Origin: Paragorgia papillata
Taxonomy: Eukaryota > Cnidaria > Anthozoa > Scleralcyonacea > Coralliidae
Length of the DNA: 64,000 bases
Assembly: GCA_035771165.1 (NCBI GenBank)
Contig: JAWNZC010000348.1
Location: 682,001-746,000, forward strand
Direction: 5' to 3'
Shown here: positions 52,030 through 61,993 of the stretch, in pieces
Position numbering within the stretch: the first letter of the stretch is position 1
Layout: every line of letters begins with the position of its first letter
The notes under the pieces: generated by a model
Databases searched by the model: none
What the model was told of the DNA's origin: nothing
Seen by the model: only the letters and a program-made list of their open reading frames with translations
Made by a program: the position numbers and the translations under genes

Positions 52030-52577
52030 ACCAGTGGTAACATGAACACTTTACAAACACTTTGATGAACACTTTACAAACTCAACAGAACAAATCAGCC
52101 AAGATAATAACAAACGAACTCGCTCGCTCTTCTGCCACTCAAGCCTTGGAAACCCTAAACTGGAAACGCCTAAACGATCGACGTCACGAGCATCGCTGTA
52201 TCTTTATTTTTAAATGTCTAAACAATTTTTTTTTATTCAAGATTTGAACTACTACCAAATACCAATACCATACTAGAAACAAGGCCAAATTCCACTTACC
52301 TAAAGCTAAGACGAACTGGGGAAAACATAAATTAATTTATCACGCTCTGAACGATTTTAACAATTTAACTCCTGACTTTCATGACATTAAGTCACTGTCA
52401 TTGTTCAAACTTAAACTTGGAAAATTATCCTCTTAACTGCTACTATATGTAAATCATATCTATTTTTAACTATCTTATATTTACTTATTTCATTTATGTT
52501 ACACAGGGCCCCATTGAAAAACACTTCGGTGAAATGGGCTCCCTGTTAAAATATTATTATTATTATTACTATTTTTT
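52030..52577 (+). mobile_element. CR1-like LINE 3' fragment with 11-bp TSD
   Basis: 52062-52247 encodes 'QNKSAKIITNELARSSATQA' and 'LETLNWKRLNDRRHEHRCIF', the conserved C-terminal end of CR1/RTE-class reverse-transcriptase proteins. Further pieces run on in a shifted frame to 'SLSLFKLKLGKLSS'. A 3' UTR and an ATT tail follow. ATGAAGCAACT occurs directly on both sides (52019-52029 and 52578-52588), a target duplication made by this insertion into the older LINE. Confidence 0.8.
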
Positions 52578-52990
52578 ATGAAGCAACTGTGTGGTAGCAC
52601 TTAAAAGCTCTAAATAAAGTACAATAATTAAGCCTGAACGACCAGTCGAGGACCCGCCATTATTGGAACACGGAGACAGCTGGACAGATGGATCGAACGT
52701 AACTATGCTGAACAGACTCACTCTACCAAACCGTCCAGACATCCACCTAGCCGACATGGATCTAGATATCAATTGTGGAAAGCCAAGTATGGAAAATCAG
52801 AAAAGCTATAAAGCAACTGAAGAATGGCTAAGCAGCCAGATGACATTTCAGCAGAAGCACTCAAAGCAGACATGGAGACATGCACTGCAGAGATGCTATA
52901 CTGTCTGAGAGAAGATATGGGAAGAGGAGGAGGTGCAAGCGGACTGGATTGGGAGGTACTTTATCAAGCTACTCAAGAACGGAGATATCA

Positions 52991-53499
52991 GCAGCAATTA
53001 GCATATACCTCGCAGGTGAATAGTGCTTTTCATCTGATTGGTTCCTCTAGCTCGGGATATCCTGTACTATTTACCTGCGGGCAAAACAAAATGGCGGCCA
53101 GTTTTGCTTTGTTTACCGAAGCTGGAGATTTTGCAACGAATTTCTGCTTTCCGGGTAGAGACTGCACGCAGGCTATATATAGCTGACTGTAATCCCTCCG
53201 AAATTCATCACCCCTATAAGTAAATTAAGGTATATGTACGGAATGTTACATGGAGAGGGGGGGGCTTATACATGTAACATAATCTGCGTGTTTTTTTATC
53301 ATGGGCAATCAGTACTCAGATCAAGGTTAATAACATATCCAAACCTTCAAGGTTTGGATATGTTATTATGTGCCACAATGGCACAAACATTTTCTTGATA
53401 TGACTTGTTACGCAACAATGCCTGCCCGTATTTGCATGTCAGTAAAGACTCTGGGTGACCAAACAAAATTTTTCCATTCTCTGCTTTCCTTTTTTCCAC
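52991..53499. other. No gene seen; palindrome at 53329-53367
   Basis: 53329-53367 is a perfect palindrome (19-bp arms 'AATAACATATCCAAACCTT' around one C). 53003-53090 also has a weak mirror ('CGCAGGTGAATAGTG' and 'ACTATTTACCTGCG'). Otherwise unassigned. Confidence 0.6.
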
Positions 53500-53825
53500 C
53501 TAATTCCAGCAAGACAGTATCTTCATCTTCTTCTTCTTCAGCTTGTTAACCTTATATATGGCTTCGCCTTTGATGTCAAAGACAGATGCACTGACCCCAC
53601 ATTCTTCCAGTCGTGATAACTGATCATAAATGAGCGAATTAAGCGGAGATATAACTATAACTATTGGATTTTCTTTCTCTCGTTTGGCAGACAGCAACGA
53701 AGGAAGGACATGGAAAATTAAAGATTTTCCATAACCGGTCGGGAGAACAGCCAAGACATCCTGATTCCTGGCCCACGAATAACTTCTCCAAACAAATAAC
53801 TTGTTTTGACTTTAGGATCATACTG
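53500..53825 (-). pseudogene. RecQ-like helicase fragment
   Basis: 'LAVLPTGYGKSLIFHVLPSL' carries the Walker A of a RecQ-type DEAD/DEAH helicase (TG.GKS), and 'VIVISPLNSLIYDQLSRLEE' is motif Ia. Upstream sequence 'KQVICLEKLF' lies in another frame, so a frameshift separates it. No DEAH box follows; the frame runs into a Lys-rich end. It may be a lone exon of a host gene or a fragment of a dispersed RecQ-like element; the frameshift favours the latter. Confidence 0.65.
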
Positions 53826-54157
53826 CAATACGGGCTTTTAATGATGGCGAAATGTAAGCAGACAGAAACCTATTCCGAACTTTCCATCACAGAATTATAA
53901 AACAAAGACGAAGTTATCACTGTCAGCTCGTCGAAGAAACAAATGCTGAAAATTATATTCCCGTGACTTTATACAGATATATATGGTATACAACGTTATC
54001 CAGTTAGATACTATTGGTTATATGTTTAAAGCCCTTTCTGGTTCAGATAATTTGACAGCTAGACACATTTTAATACTGAAAGTGATTTATTAAAACAAGC
54101 CCCACATAAGTTAATTTGAACGAAACTGTGATCCCTTTAAGGCTTTATAAGCCACGG

Positions 54158-54360
54158 GGAGCACGGGTGGCGTGTGCTATTAGGGCGCTGCCTCTCACCA
54201 ATAGTTAAGCCCGGTTAGACGGGGTTAGTACTTGGATGGGTGACCGTCTGGGAATAGCCCCGTTCTCGGGGTGGGGACTCATGTGAGTAGTATTTGGGTT
54301 GTGTATTTTGTGTTGAATGTTAGTTTCCGGGTGTGTTTCCCCTTCTTAGCTCAAGTTTTT
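54158..54360 (+). mobile_element. 5S rRNA-derived SINE, copy 2
   Basis: 'AGTTAAGCCCGGTTAGACGG', 'GGTTAGTACTTGGATGGGTG' and 'ACCGTCTGGGAATA' (54203-54256) reproduce the 5S rRNA internal promoter (A box to C box). The lead 'GCTGCCTCTCACCA' is shared with the copy at 20250-20545. The region upstream does not match the 5S 5' half, so this is a SINE. Confidence 0.82.
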
Positions 54361-54589
54361 CTGAGCTATACGTTGCATGCGAAAAACCAGCCAGTTTCAT
54401 CTACAATAGTTTAAGAAAACTACGCCGCCATTTTGTGTTTCACTACTCGCTGTATATGAGCTGATATACAGTTAGTAATGCAGCCAATGAGATTGCAAGA
54501 TAGCTCATATACCATTAGTAGCTATATTATAATTCAATTTATATGTAAACATATCAATTATTACATCAATTACTGGACTGAATCAATGT

Positions 54590-54765
54590 AAATAATATAC
54601 AATTATTGGATGAGGTTGAGCATGATATCAAGAATTATCAAGGCCGAGGTTTGTGTTATCTGCCGAAGCCGAAGGCTGAGGCGGATAACACAAACAGAGG
54701 CCTTGATAATTCTTGATATCCATGCGATAACCGAATTCAATAATTGTTTTATTATACAATTATAA
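54590..54765. mobile_element. Foldback MITE 'ACAATTATTG...GATATCAAGAATTATCAAGG'
   Basis: 'GATATCAAGAATTATCAAGG' through 'TTTGTGTTATC' is mirrored after the loop 'TGCCGAAGCCGAAGGCTGAGGC'. The outer ends 'ACAATTATTG' and 'CAATAATTGT' complete the symmetry. No coding capacity. A related piece 'GATATCAAGAATTATCTG' is at about 55057. Confidence 0.75.
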
Positions 54766-55739
54766 ATGTAGAAGCCTTTAGAAAGATTTTTACAAAGTTA
54801 GGTAAAATAGTAAATATTCATACCGTCTTCAGTTCGAGGTTCGCTAACTTTTTTCGCTTTCAAATACAATTTTCTCTTTCAAACACTGCTTTAAACTCTA
54901 ACAGCTGTATGTGTAGCTCGCTTGTTTTTTCTTGGTGGTTTTAGTGTCAACAAAGCGTGCCAAATCCGCCGGATTAATCGGCTTCTGATCTTCACTCCTA
55001 AGGACGGCCGCCATGTTTGTTTTGTTCAAACCGCTGGCCAGCGCGTCATAGCTACAGATATCAAGAATTATCTGTAGGTTTTTAGCCAATCACAGTCGAG
55101 ATTGTATCAGTATTGTATAATAATATGTTTTAACAAACTCTACTAGGGGTCTTTAACAAAAAGCCTATCAAGGTTTCAATAGACCTCCAGCCCGAAAACT
55201 AAAATAACTAATTTACAAAATGAACTTTTAAATTTTATGTATATGTGGGCGAATCTTTAAAAAAAAATAGGAAAAAAAAAGGTATTTACCGTTCGTTCAT
55301 TAGTGACGTTTTTGACGCAATGTTTTCGACAATGAAAGCAACGAGCAATTTACAGAAAATTTGATGTCAGGTACAAGTACTCATCAAATTGAGTTTTTAT
55401 AAAGAACATCTATAAAGAACTTTATATTTAGCGGTAAGGACGTTGCTAGTATGAACGGGTTTTCTGATTGGCCCATAAGTAACCAATCACATCGTTCAGT
55501 AATTATATATGAATTCGTTCACCTACTCCTTTGTGATTAGGGTTTTTTATTCTAAACCAATCAGATAACAAATTTACTTATTAGTAATTAGTAATACCAA
55601 AAAATGCAAAAACCAAGTTTTTTACACCTAATTGTAAGTGTTCTTTCAGGTTTGATACTAATAGCAGAAGGGTTCTTTATGGTTTTTTTGTCACGAAGTT
55701 TCTCTAGCGGTCATCTTGGTAGTTGGTACTCCAAATTCA
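54766..55739. other. No gene recognised
   Basis: AT-rich sequence with short A runs. No exon, RNA gene or clear element end is seen, apart from the fragment near 55057 noted with the foldback MITE. Confidence 0.4.
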
Positions 55740-56037
55740 TATCATCTCCGGTGGCTTCATTTTTGGAGCTGGATGAGCAATCCAATGTAGGAGCAGTTTC
55801 TAAAGGGTTTTCTTGTCCACGCTGTCAAATGCCTCTCCGTCGTCGCGGACAAAGTAGTTGATGTGAAGCGGCGAGTTCTACTCCAATGACTGCTAATGGC
55901 CTCGAAGCTGTAAAGATTGACAGAAGTGTGATTCCTATGTAGTTAGTACAGTCAGCGGCATAGGAAGCAAGTTGATGTTGGAGAGGCACAGCTTCAAAAG
56001 GGCACTTTGTTTGGGGAGTAGAGCTTCCAAAGGACAC
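55740..56037 (-). pseudogene. LINE reverse-transcriptase fragment
   Basis: On the minus strand 'CTNYIGITLLSIFTASR' matches the 'NYRGI.LLS' motif (RT domain 1-2), and about 130 bp downstream 'GEAFDSVDKKTL' matches the 'AFDSV' motif just after the first catalytic Asp region. The first catalytic residue and surroundings are eroded, with stops. The plus-strand ORF here is a shadow. Confidence 0.68.
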
Positions 56038-56727
56038 TTGAGGTGAGGCACATGTACGTGTTATAACAAAATGGGCACTTTACGACAAAGTTGGGGGGGG
56101 GGGGACGTGTTCTACGTCCCTGAGTACAGTTAACAATTATTCACCGCAGTGGAAGCAAAAAATTTAATACGGGAGGGGAGGTTCTTTGTGTGCAATTGTT
56201 ATCACTTCGGACGACGTTCGTATTCGTTTGTATACGTAAAACAAGCATGTTTAATAAATGTGTTGGAAGAACCACGGTGAATATCCATTATTATTAATAT
56301 AAGTTCTAAATAGACGGTTGAAGAAATTTGTAATTATACAATCCATAACTATTAATTATATTAAAGAAAAAGAAAATAGATAGAAATATATATTTCAAAT
56401 GTTGGCTTTATGACAGCATTTTACTGCATACGAAAGCTTTACAAGTGCACACGTGTAGCCTGACCAATCTATTTGAAGTTTCCGATTTCATCAAATGACA
56501 AATGCAAATCTGCTGAATATTCAATAAAATATTGTAATATATTGGTCCCAGCCTGGTTCCCAGGCCTCTCTTTTTAACGTCGAGAGAAAAGAGGACTAGG
56601 AACTAGTCTGCTGCAAGTCAGGTATGACAGCCAATAAAAACTTGCGTAATACAATTCTACTGTAAAAAAGGGCCAATCAGAAACAGATATCTTTCCGGTC
56701 AGATTTAAATCCACGTGATCCAGAACA
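56038..56727. other. No gene recognised
   Basis: Contains a poly-G tract at 56092-56105. No coding exon, RNA gene or clear element ends seen. Confidence 0.4.
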
Positions 56728-57093
56728 TTTTATACAATACCCTGGTTGCTATGCGTGTTTGCATTGGTTGTTGGCCATGATCTATTAGAGGACAGACGCA
56801 TGGTCACGTCAGATCACGTCAGCTGACTTGCTTTTTTCGTTTTTCATGCCCCAAAATCCGGCAAGAGTTTCGACAAAAAACTTTTAAACTTTTATTGTAT
56901 AAAACAAATAGATTCCATTTTTTTGTTGTCTGTTCAGTTATAGATGCACAGAAGACGTCACAACGTGGTAAGAACATCAGTGACCCACTCGACTGCGTCT
57001 CGTGGGCCACTTTTTTGTTCTTACCACGTTGTGACGTCATCTGTGCATCTATAACTGAACAGACAACGGCAAAATGGAATCTATTTGTTAAAT
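56728..57093. mobile_element. Foldback repeat, copy 2 (first copy at 24575)
   Basis: Near-identical to 24575-24943, including 'GTTGGCCATGATCTATTAGA' and the central hairpin with 'CGTCACAACGTGGTAAGAAC'. Here both hairpin arms read GACGTCACAACG, while copy 1 has lost the match in one arm (GACACAACAACG). This copy is therefore closer to the parent. Confidence 0.87.
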
Positions 57094-57730
57094 GCATCAG
57101 GGCACAGACAACACCGCTGCCAAACGTTTGCGCATGCGTGAATTCACTGAGTAAACATTGCAAGAGAAGTGGGAACTAGCCGGACAACAACCAAAAATAG
57201 GTACACAGAGTGTACATGTGTCACTGCTAATACATCTGAGTGGTTTTGCATAAACTGTGCATTGAAAGAACAGAGCGACGGATTACTACAACATTTTTTG
57301 GCAAAAATGTGTTGACGGAAATCGTCTTAAAGCTGTCGTCAGAGAGAAACGTAAGGAACTTAAAAAATTGAAAAAGTTATAAACAAATGAATGAGATTCG
57401 AAAATAGGAATATCATTCGCTACTTTTAACGTTGATGAGTAAACAAGGCGGGATGGGAATAATGCATGGTATTGGAAAAATGGATAAGATATGAATGTTG
57501 AAAATTGGTACTGTGCTGTCACAGAGTGAGCAGGAGTGGCAGAAGGTCTGGTCTATTTTGTGTTCGAGTATTACTGCCACCCCTTCCGATAGCCCGCGTT
57601 ACTGTTTCTGGCGGTAGCCATAAGAGATGTGGGCTCCGCAGTAGGAACGATTGCGCTTCGACATAGTCATTAAGTAAAGTGTGAACTAAAAGGTAAAGAG
57701 TCGAGGCTTTACTACATCATTGTTTTTAAC
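57094..57730. other. No gene recognised
   Basis: Non-coding sequence between two repeats. No domain pattern in the short ORFs. Confidence 0.4.
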
Positions 57731-57734
57731 TTTT

Positions 57735-57895
57735 TTTTAATTAATAATATGAACAGGTACAGCAACTATAAAGTTTTAACTCTTTTTAATAAATAATATG
57801 AACGGATGAACAGGTACAGCAACTATAAAGTTTTAACTCTTTTTAATAAATAATATGAACGGATGAACAGGTACAGCAACTATAAAATGTTCAAT
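57735..57895. repeat. Tandem repeat, about 62-bp unit, 2.5 copies
   Basis: 'ATGAACAGGTACAGCAACTA' plus 'TAAAGTTTTAACTCTTTTTA' recurs two and a half times with almost no change. It lies just downstream (in minus-strand terms) of the truncated OTU frame. Confidence 0.9.
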
Positions 57896-57949
57896 AATAA
57901 ATTTCAAGAGCATAAAGTTCAATAAAACAAAAATAATGATAACATTAAC

Positions 57950-58672
57950 CTAGCATCGAATAGAAAAGTGATAGTCTGGAGTATCAAATAGTTGATGCGA
58001 AACAGCTTTAAAAAAGCAGTCACCTCCACCGCCAACATCAAATGGTTTCAATCCAAGTTCACTTAATCTTATTGTTAATATCACAGATGGGTCTAAACCA
58101 AACATTTCTTTTGTTGTGTTATTTTCTGTTGCAAGAGGACCTGGGTTTGATTCAATATCACCGGATATTAATAACTTTCTTCTTGATGCACAGAACGAAA
58201 AATCGTTTTTGGATATACGATTGGTGACAAACCAAAACGTTTGTGGCAATTGTTTTTGCATATTGCAATACCTATTTTTGGGAAGGGTTTATTGGGAAGG
58301 TTGTCTTCTTTTTATTTTCAAATAACTTTTATTCAAAACCTTAGGTTTGAACAGACGTTTAACGTTATACTTTTTTAAACCCACGTCCAAATATTTGGTA
58401 AAGAAACTATTGCTTCTATGTAAATAACTCGCAAACCATGACTTGTAATTGCTTGAAATATTATATAGCTTTGATGTCTTGGGAACATATTTTCTTATAA
58501 CAGACTTAACCTTTTGTTTTAACGATCTTTTCCCCAAGCAGGACATTACTTTTTTCATGTTTACTCTTGAAGGTTCTCGATCACGATGTCTAAATCTCTT
58601 ACTATAAAGTTTTGACGAACTAGCAAATTGCCTGATTGTTGATCTACTAGTGAAGGCAAACAAATGTGGCAT
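57950..58672 (-). pseudogene. 2A peptide plus OTU protease fragment of a transposable element
   Basis: Two frames in the same register (58289-58672 and 57950-58261) are separated by one UAA. The first is a basic Lys/Arg/Ser-rich leader. The second contains 'RKLLISGDIESNPGP', a 2A-like ribosome-skipping motif (D-x-E-x-N-P-G-P at 58159-58136; skip between G41 and P42 of that frame). It then has 'LGLKPFDVGGGGDCFFKAVS', the start of an OTU cysteine protease with its catalytic Asp-x-Cys neighbourhood. The frame stops after 'YHFSIRC', so the rest of OTU, with the catalytic His, is missing. 2A and OTU modules are known in invertebrate LINEs and Helitrons; the element class is undecided. Confidence 0.75.
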
Positions 58673-59686
58673 ATACCCAGTCGCTGTTTTCTTAATAACA
58701 GTACTCGATTTATCAAACTCTATATATCAATACTTATCTCACTATAAACGCAATTATTTTGAACTTTACACGCTTCGAATGTGCTTCAGCTTGGTGAATG
58801 GAGGTTTCATATTCTGTCATCTTTGGAGACGAACTACATGTAGGTCTGCTATCAGTGCTAAATTTGCACTCCATCAGCATCGCCATTAGGCATTAGCAGT
58901 GTTGCTCTCCGAGCAAATTCTGTATTGTTTATCTCGAAAAGAACGACTTTTGAATCTCGTAAGAGATTTTCTGTTCTCACAAATCGAATCAATTGTATCC
59001 CCCGAACGAATCGAATCAATTGGTCTCCCAAAGGAGATATTTTTTGGTTCCCACACAGGGAATAAATTCTGCCTCCCGGAGGAGTTTCATGATTTCCAAT
59101 AATGAACTAATTTTGCCTCCCGAAAGAGTTTTATGTTACCTGCTCGGGGATTTTCAGCTATAAGCCTTAAGTTGGTTTGAATTCGACTGGTGCTTTGCAA
59201 ACCACTCTCGATCAGTTCTGGCCTTAACCGCCAAGGAGCACTATAGTTACTCCAGAACTAGGAAACCCTTTCAATCCACCAGCATTACACAGTAGTCGAA
59301 AGCGCTGCCAAATCAGATTTCTAAATTTATTAAAATGCATGACTTACTTTCTTAACTTGTCTTTTTACTGTACTTTGAACCACATGAGGCCACAAAAAAA
59401 CAAACTGAAATTCCCGGATCAGAACACTGCCATGTGACCCACAGCACTGTCGTACTTGCCCGCCTAATCCCGAAGTGCAATTCGTGTTCTGATTGGATCC
59501 ATAAGTACCGATGACTTCCGAAATGTTAACACGGAAATTCATCACCCAATCGGAACCTCATCTCATGACATAGTGCCACAGCTTCAATAGAAGCAGTGAC
59601 ACAAAAAAAGGGTAAAGAAAATTACGAAGGGGTAAATTCAGAATATGTTACAATATTGACAAAGAAGCCATGCACAAATTACCTAC
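58673..59686. other. No gene recognised
   Basis: Around 58955-59160 there are loosely repeated 'CTCCCGAAAGAG' / 'CCTCCCGGAGGAG' blocks. No coding pattern recognised. Confidence 0.4.
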
Positions 59687-60074
59687 CAACCTCGTCCCCA
59701 GGGCCATTTGTAGGGGCTGGTCCAAGATGGCGGCCAAAAACAAAATGGCGGGAACAAATGGCCCTGGTGGAGGCTAGCTCAAAATGCGCAGTATATTGCG
59801 CATTTTGATAACTAGAACTCAGTTCTTTACACAGTAATTATACCTAATTACAGCTAATTATTGCATGGTTTGAAATATAATTTCCCGTGCCGTGGGCAGG
59901 AACAACCGACAAGGTCAAAATACAATTTAAAAAAAACAAAACAAAATCAAACCGTCTGATTTACGCCATAAGCTCTTGACCAATCAGAGGCTGAGATAGC
60001 CTAGCCTCCACCAGGGCCATTTGTTCCCGCCATCTTGGCCCACTTCCCTATAAATGGCCCTGGGTACGAGGTTG
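59687..60074. mobile_element. 388-bp MITE 'CAACCTCGTCCCCAGGGCC', 9-bp TSD
   Basis: The ends 'CAACCTCGTCCCCAGGGCCA' and the complement ending 'CCCTGGGTACGAGGTTG' are flanked by ATTACCTAC on both sides (59678-59686 and 60075-60083). 'CAAATGGCCCTGGTGGAGGCTA' is a second inverted block inside. The 9-bp duplication suggests a Mutator-type mover. A lone end of the same family is at about 19290-19307. Confidence 0.85.
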
Positions 60075-60139
60075 ATTACCTACCTTATCTTTTTGGTAGT
60101 ATGCTTATAATTTTAACTTTTGTGTGGGACTAAAGAAAT

Positions 60140-60420
60140 ACCAAATGGTTTCCGTGTTTGGATACTCTGATCCAAACACTTGGGAAATTGCGAGACTGGA
60201 GAAAAGCGTAACAAAACACGAGCCGTAGGCGAGTGTTTTTAGCTTTTCGAAAGTCGAGCAATTTCCCAAGTGTTTGGATAAGAGTCTCCAAACACGGAAA
60301 AAGCCATTTGGTATTTCTTTTATAAAATAATCACAAGTGAATATGATATACTGTCCGACATTTTCAAAAAATCGTTTTGGCGGGAATTTTCCGTGTTTGG
60401 ATACTCTGATCCAAACACGG
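60140..60420. repeat. Foldback MITE 'CCGTGTTTGGATACTCTGATCC'
   Basis: 'AAATACCAAATGG' with 'CCGTGTTTGG...CCAAACACTTGGGAAATTG' (60137-60191) is mirrored at 60255-60320. A short extra copy is at about 60388-60420. A fragment with 'ACACGAGCCG'/'CGGCTCGTGT' is also at 14388-14455 in ceramide synthase intron 3. Confidence 0.72.
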
Positions 60421-60548
60421 CAATTAACCAATCAGGGCTCGCGTAGTATACATGTTATTTTATAAAGTGTTTTCCCGCTCTTTTTCCGAGGACGAGCTCG
60501 GACGTCGCACATGCGCAAAACGTTTGGCAGCGGTGTTGGCACAGACAC

Positions 60549-60627
60549 AATCTCGTCCCCAGAAAAAAACCCAGAGCCAAATATGCCCGGCCGCGCGGGC
60601 AAGGGGTTTGGCTCTGGGGACGAGATT
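60549..60627. mobile_element. 79-bp MITE 'AATCTCGTCCCCAGA', 11-bp TSD
   Basis: 'AATCTCGTCCCCAG' and 'CTGGGGACGAGATT' bound only 79 bp, with 'CCGGCCGCGCGG' at the centre. GGCACAGACAC flanks both sides (60538-60548 and 60628-60638; one more base also matches). It shares the CTCGTCCCCAG core with the 59687 element. Confidence 0.82.
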
Positions 60628-60673
60628 GGCACAGACACAGATGCTCGATTGTTGATTATATTGTCTCGTGGAG

Positions 60674-60846
60674 TCTATTACAAATATGTTATGATGAATC
60701 CCACGAGAGTAACTTGGGACGATTATAACAGCGACTTGAATTTTGTTATTGGTCAGGATGGTGTTACAGGGTCATCTTTACATAAAGATGGCTTCGAATA
60801 TCTTTGGGCTGGAGCTCGATCTAGCCATGGTGTTTGCAGAGGAAAG
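60674..60846 (+). CDS. Orphan SPRY-domain exon, hnRNP U-like
   Basis: 'TRVTWDDYNSDLNFVI' and 'FEYLWAGARSSHGVCRGK' match the start of the SPRY domain of heterogeneous nuclear ribonucleoprotein U and U-like proteins, which bind RNA in the nucleus. An AG precedes the block (60672-60673) and a GTTTGT donor-like site follows the 'RGK' codons. I found neither the N-terminal SAP domain nor the following SPRY exon or nucleotide-binding domain within the window. It may therefore be an exon of a gene with a very large intron, or a stranded copy. The frame is intact. The 79-bp MITE ends 46 bp upstream. Confidence 0.5.
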
Positions 60847-61253
60847 GTTTGTTCCGCCATATTGTATTATTTCTATGAGCATTTTATACATACAAACCAT
60901 CTGGCATCTGTCATGTCTGCTTTTCTAGAACTACATTCAATATATTACATATACATATATACATTTATTATATGGAGAAGAGTATTTTACTAGCAACTAA
61001 AACACTCGTAGAATCCATATTTCACTACATCCGGGAACCGAGTGGCGTATTTCTCGATCGTATGACATATGGACAATGAAATTATGCGTGGAAGTGATGT
61101 TGATAAACTGGGGTTTAGTGCAAAAACTACAACGCTTGACCTAAAACTTTTAGAAAATACAAATGAAAAATACAACAGCTTCTCCGAAATCCGAATACGT
61201 CATTTTACACGCAAAAGGCGTAAATTTTGACTTGTAGATATAATAAATAGAAC
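60847..61253. other. No gene recognised
   Basis: No following SPRY exon is recognised. A TA-rich patch is at about 60935-60975. Confidence 0.4.
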
Positions 61254-61389
61254 ATTACATGGTTGCTCAAAGATATGGCTTTTATGTTCTCGTGGCAAGA
61301 GAAATATCTCACTCGTTCACGACGCTCACTCGTGAGATATTGTCCTCGCACTCGAACATAAAATCCATATCTTCTCGCCACCGTGTAAT
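61254..61389. mobile_element. Foldback MITE 'ATTACATGGTTGCTCAAAGA'
   Basis: 'ATTACATGGTTGC...AAGATATGG.TTTTATGTTCTCG' is mirrored by 'CGAACATAAAATCCATATCTTC...GTGTAAT', with 'CACTCG' iterations in the loop. 136 bp. Confidence 0.72.
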
Positions 61390-61507
61390 ATCCCCTTTAT
61401 AAGGGTTGCTGTGTTTTTCTGCATGCTTATATTTTCTTCATCATGCACTCACAGTGGCAGGTGATAGACGGACAGCCAACCTCGATAAAATTGTCTCAAA
61501 AACACCA

Positions 61508-61993
61508 TTGATGGCATTTTTTGTTACAAGCAGGCAACCATGCTAAATCGTATCGGATAGTGTATACTTTGAAGGTGAGGGGTGTTGACAGCCATAATTA
61601 TTGATTTATATACTAAAATTTAGAGCTTTTTGAAAGCACAATGTGATGGATGGGATATCTGTAAAGTGCTGCCTATTTACGTTTGTGTTTTATTTGAATT
61701 AGCTAAATTCAGAATGCTATCCAATCAGTGTGCCTCTAGTTTTGCTTAACCTAATTTGCATAACTCACAATCATAAACAAACAAGAAATATGGCGTGAAT
61801 ACACCTAAATATTATAATACTTCGAAGAAAGGCCACAAAAAGGTAAGCTTGCCAACACATTGTGCTTTCAAAACGCTAGAAATTTTAGTATATAAATCAA
61901 TAATCACGACTGCTAACACCCCTCACCTTCAAAGTATACACTATCCGATATGATTTAGCATGGTTACCTGCTTGTAACAAAAAGTGCCATCAA
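61508..61993. mobile_element. 0.49-kb MITE 'TGATGGCATTTTTTGTTACA'
   Basis: Terminal symmetry of about 145 bp: 'GTTACAAGCAGGCAACCATG', 'GTATACTTTGAAGGTGAGGG' and 'TTGATTTATATACTAAAATT' are mirrored at 61855-61993. The interior is AT-rich with no frame. Confidence 0.8.

Larger units (their letters stand above)
46290..52990 (+). mobile_element. RTE-like LINE, decayed and split by two later insertions
   Basis: 46320-46680 encodes an APE-type endonuclease start in broken frames: 'AAQVAAEMKNYNLTFL', then '(I)SETRW', then 'NAPHTGGVALVLSTYAQSL'. 46680-47141 continues the linker ('LTSTCQEVIGPK'). It resumes at 51798 and again at 52589 with the pre-reverse-transcriptase region ('DIHLADMDLDINCGKPS', 'AKQPDDISAEALK'). 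Frameshifts and stops are many; the catalytic reverse-transcriptase core is not present in the window. The interruptions are the palindrome at 47142-51797 and the CR1-like tail at 52030-52577. Confidence 0.75.

Noticed and set aside
54203..54266. 5S rRNA gene
   Set aside because: Only the internal-promoter half resembles 5S rRNA. The 5' half differs, and a second dispersed copy with the same non-5S flank exists.
55604..55861. Plus-strand frame with a hydrophobic N-terminus, possible secreted or membrane protein
   Set aside because: The minus strand of the same interval carries reverse-transcriptase motifs, so the plus frame is a shadow.
60511..60673. First part of the 160-codon frame leading into the SPRY exon
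   Set aside because: It is the translation of the 79-bp MITE and its flank, so it is not counted as coding.
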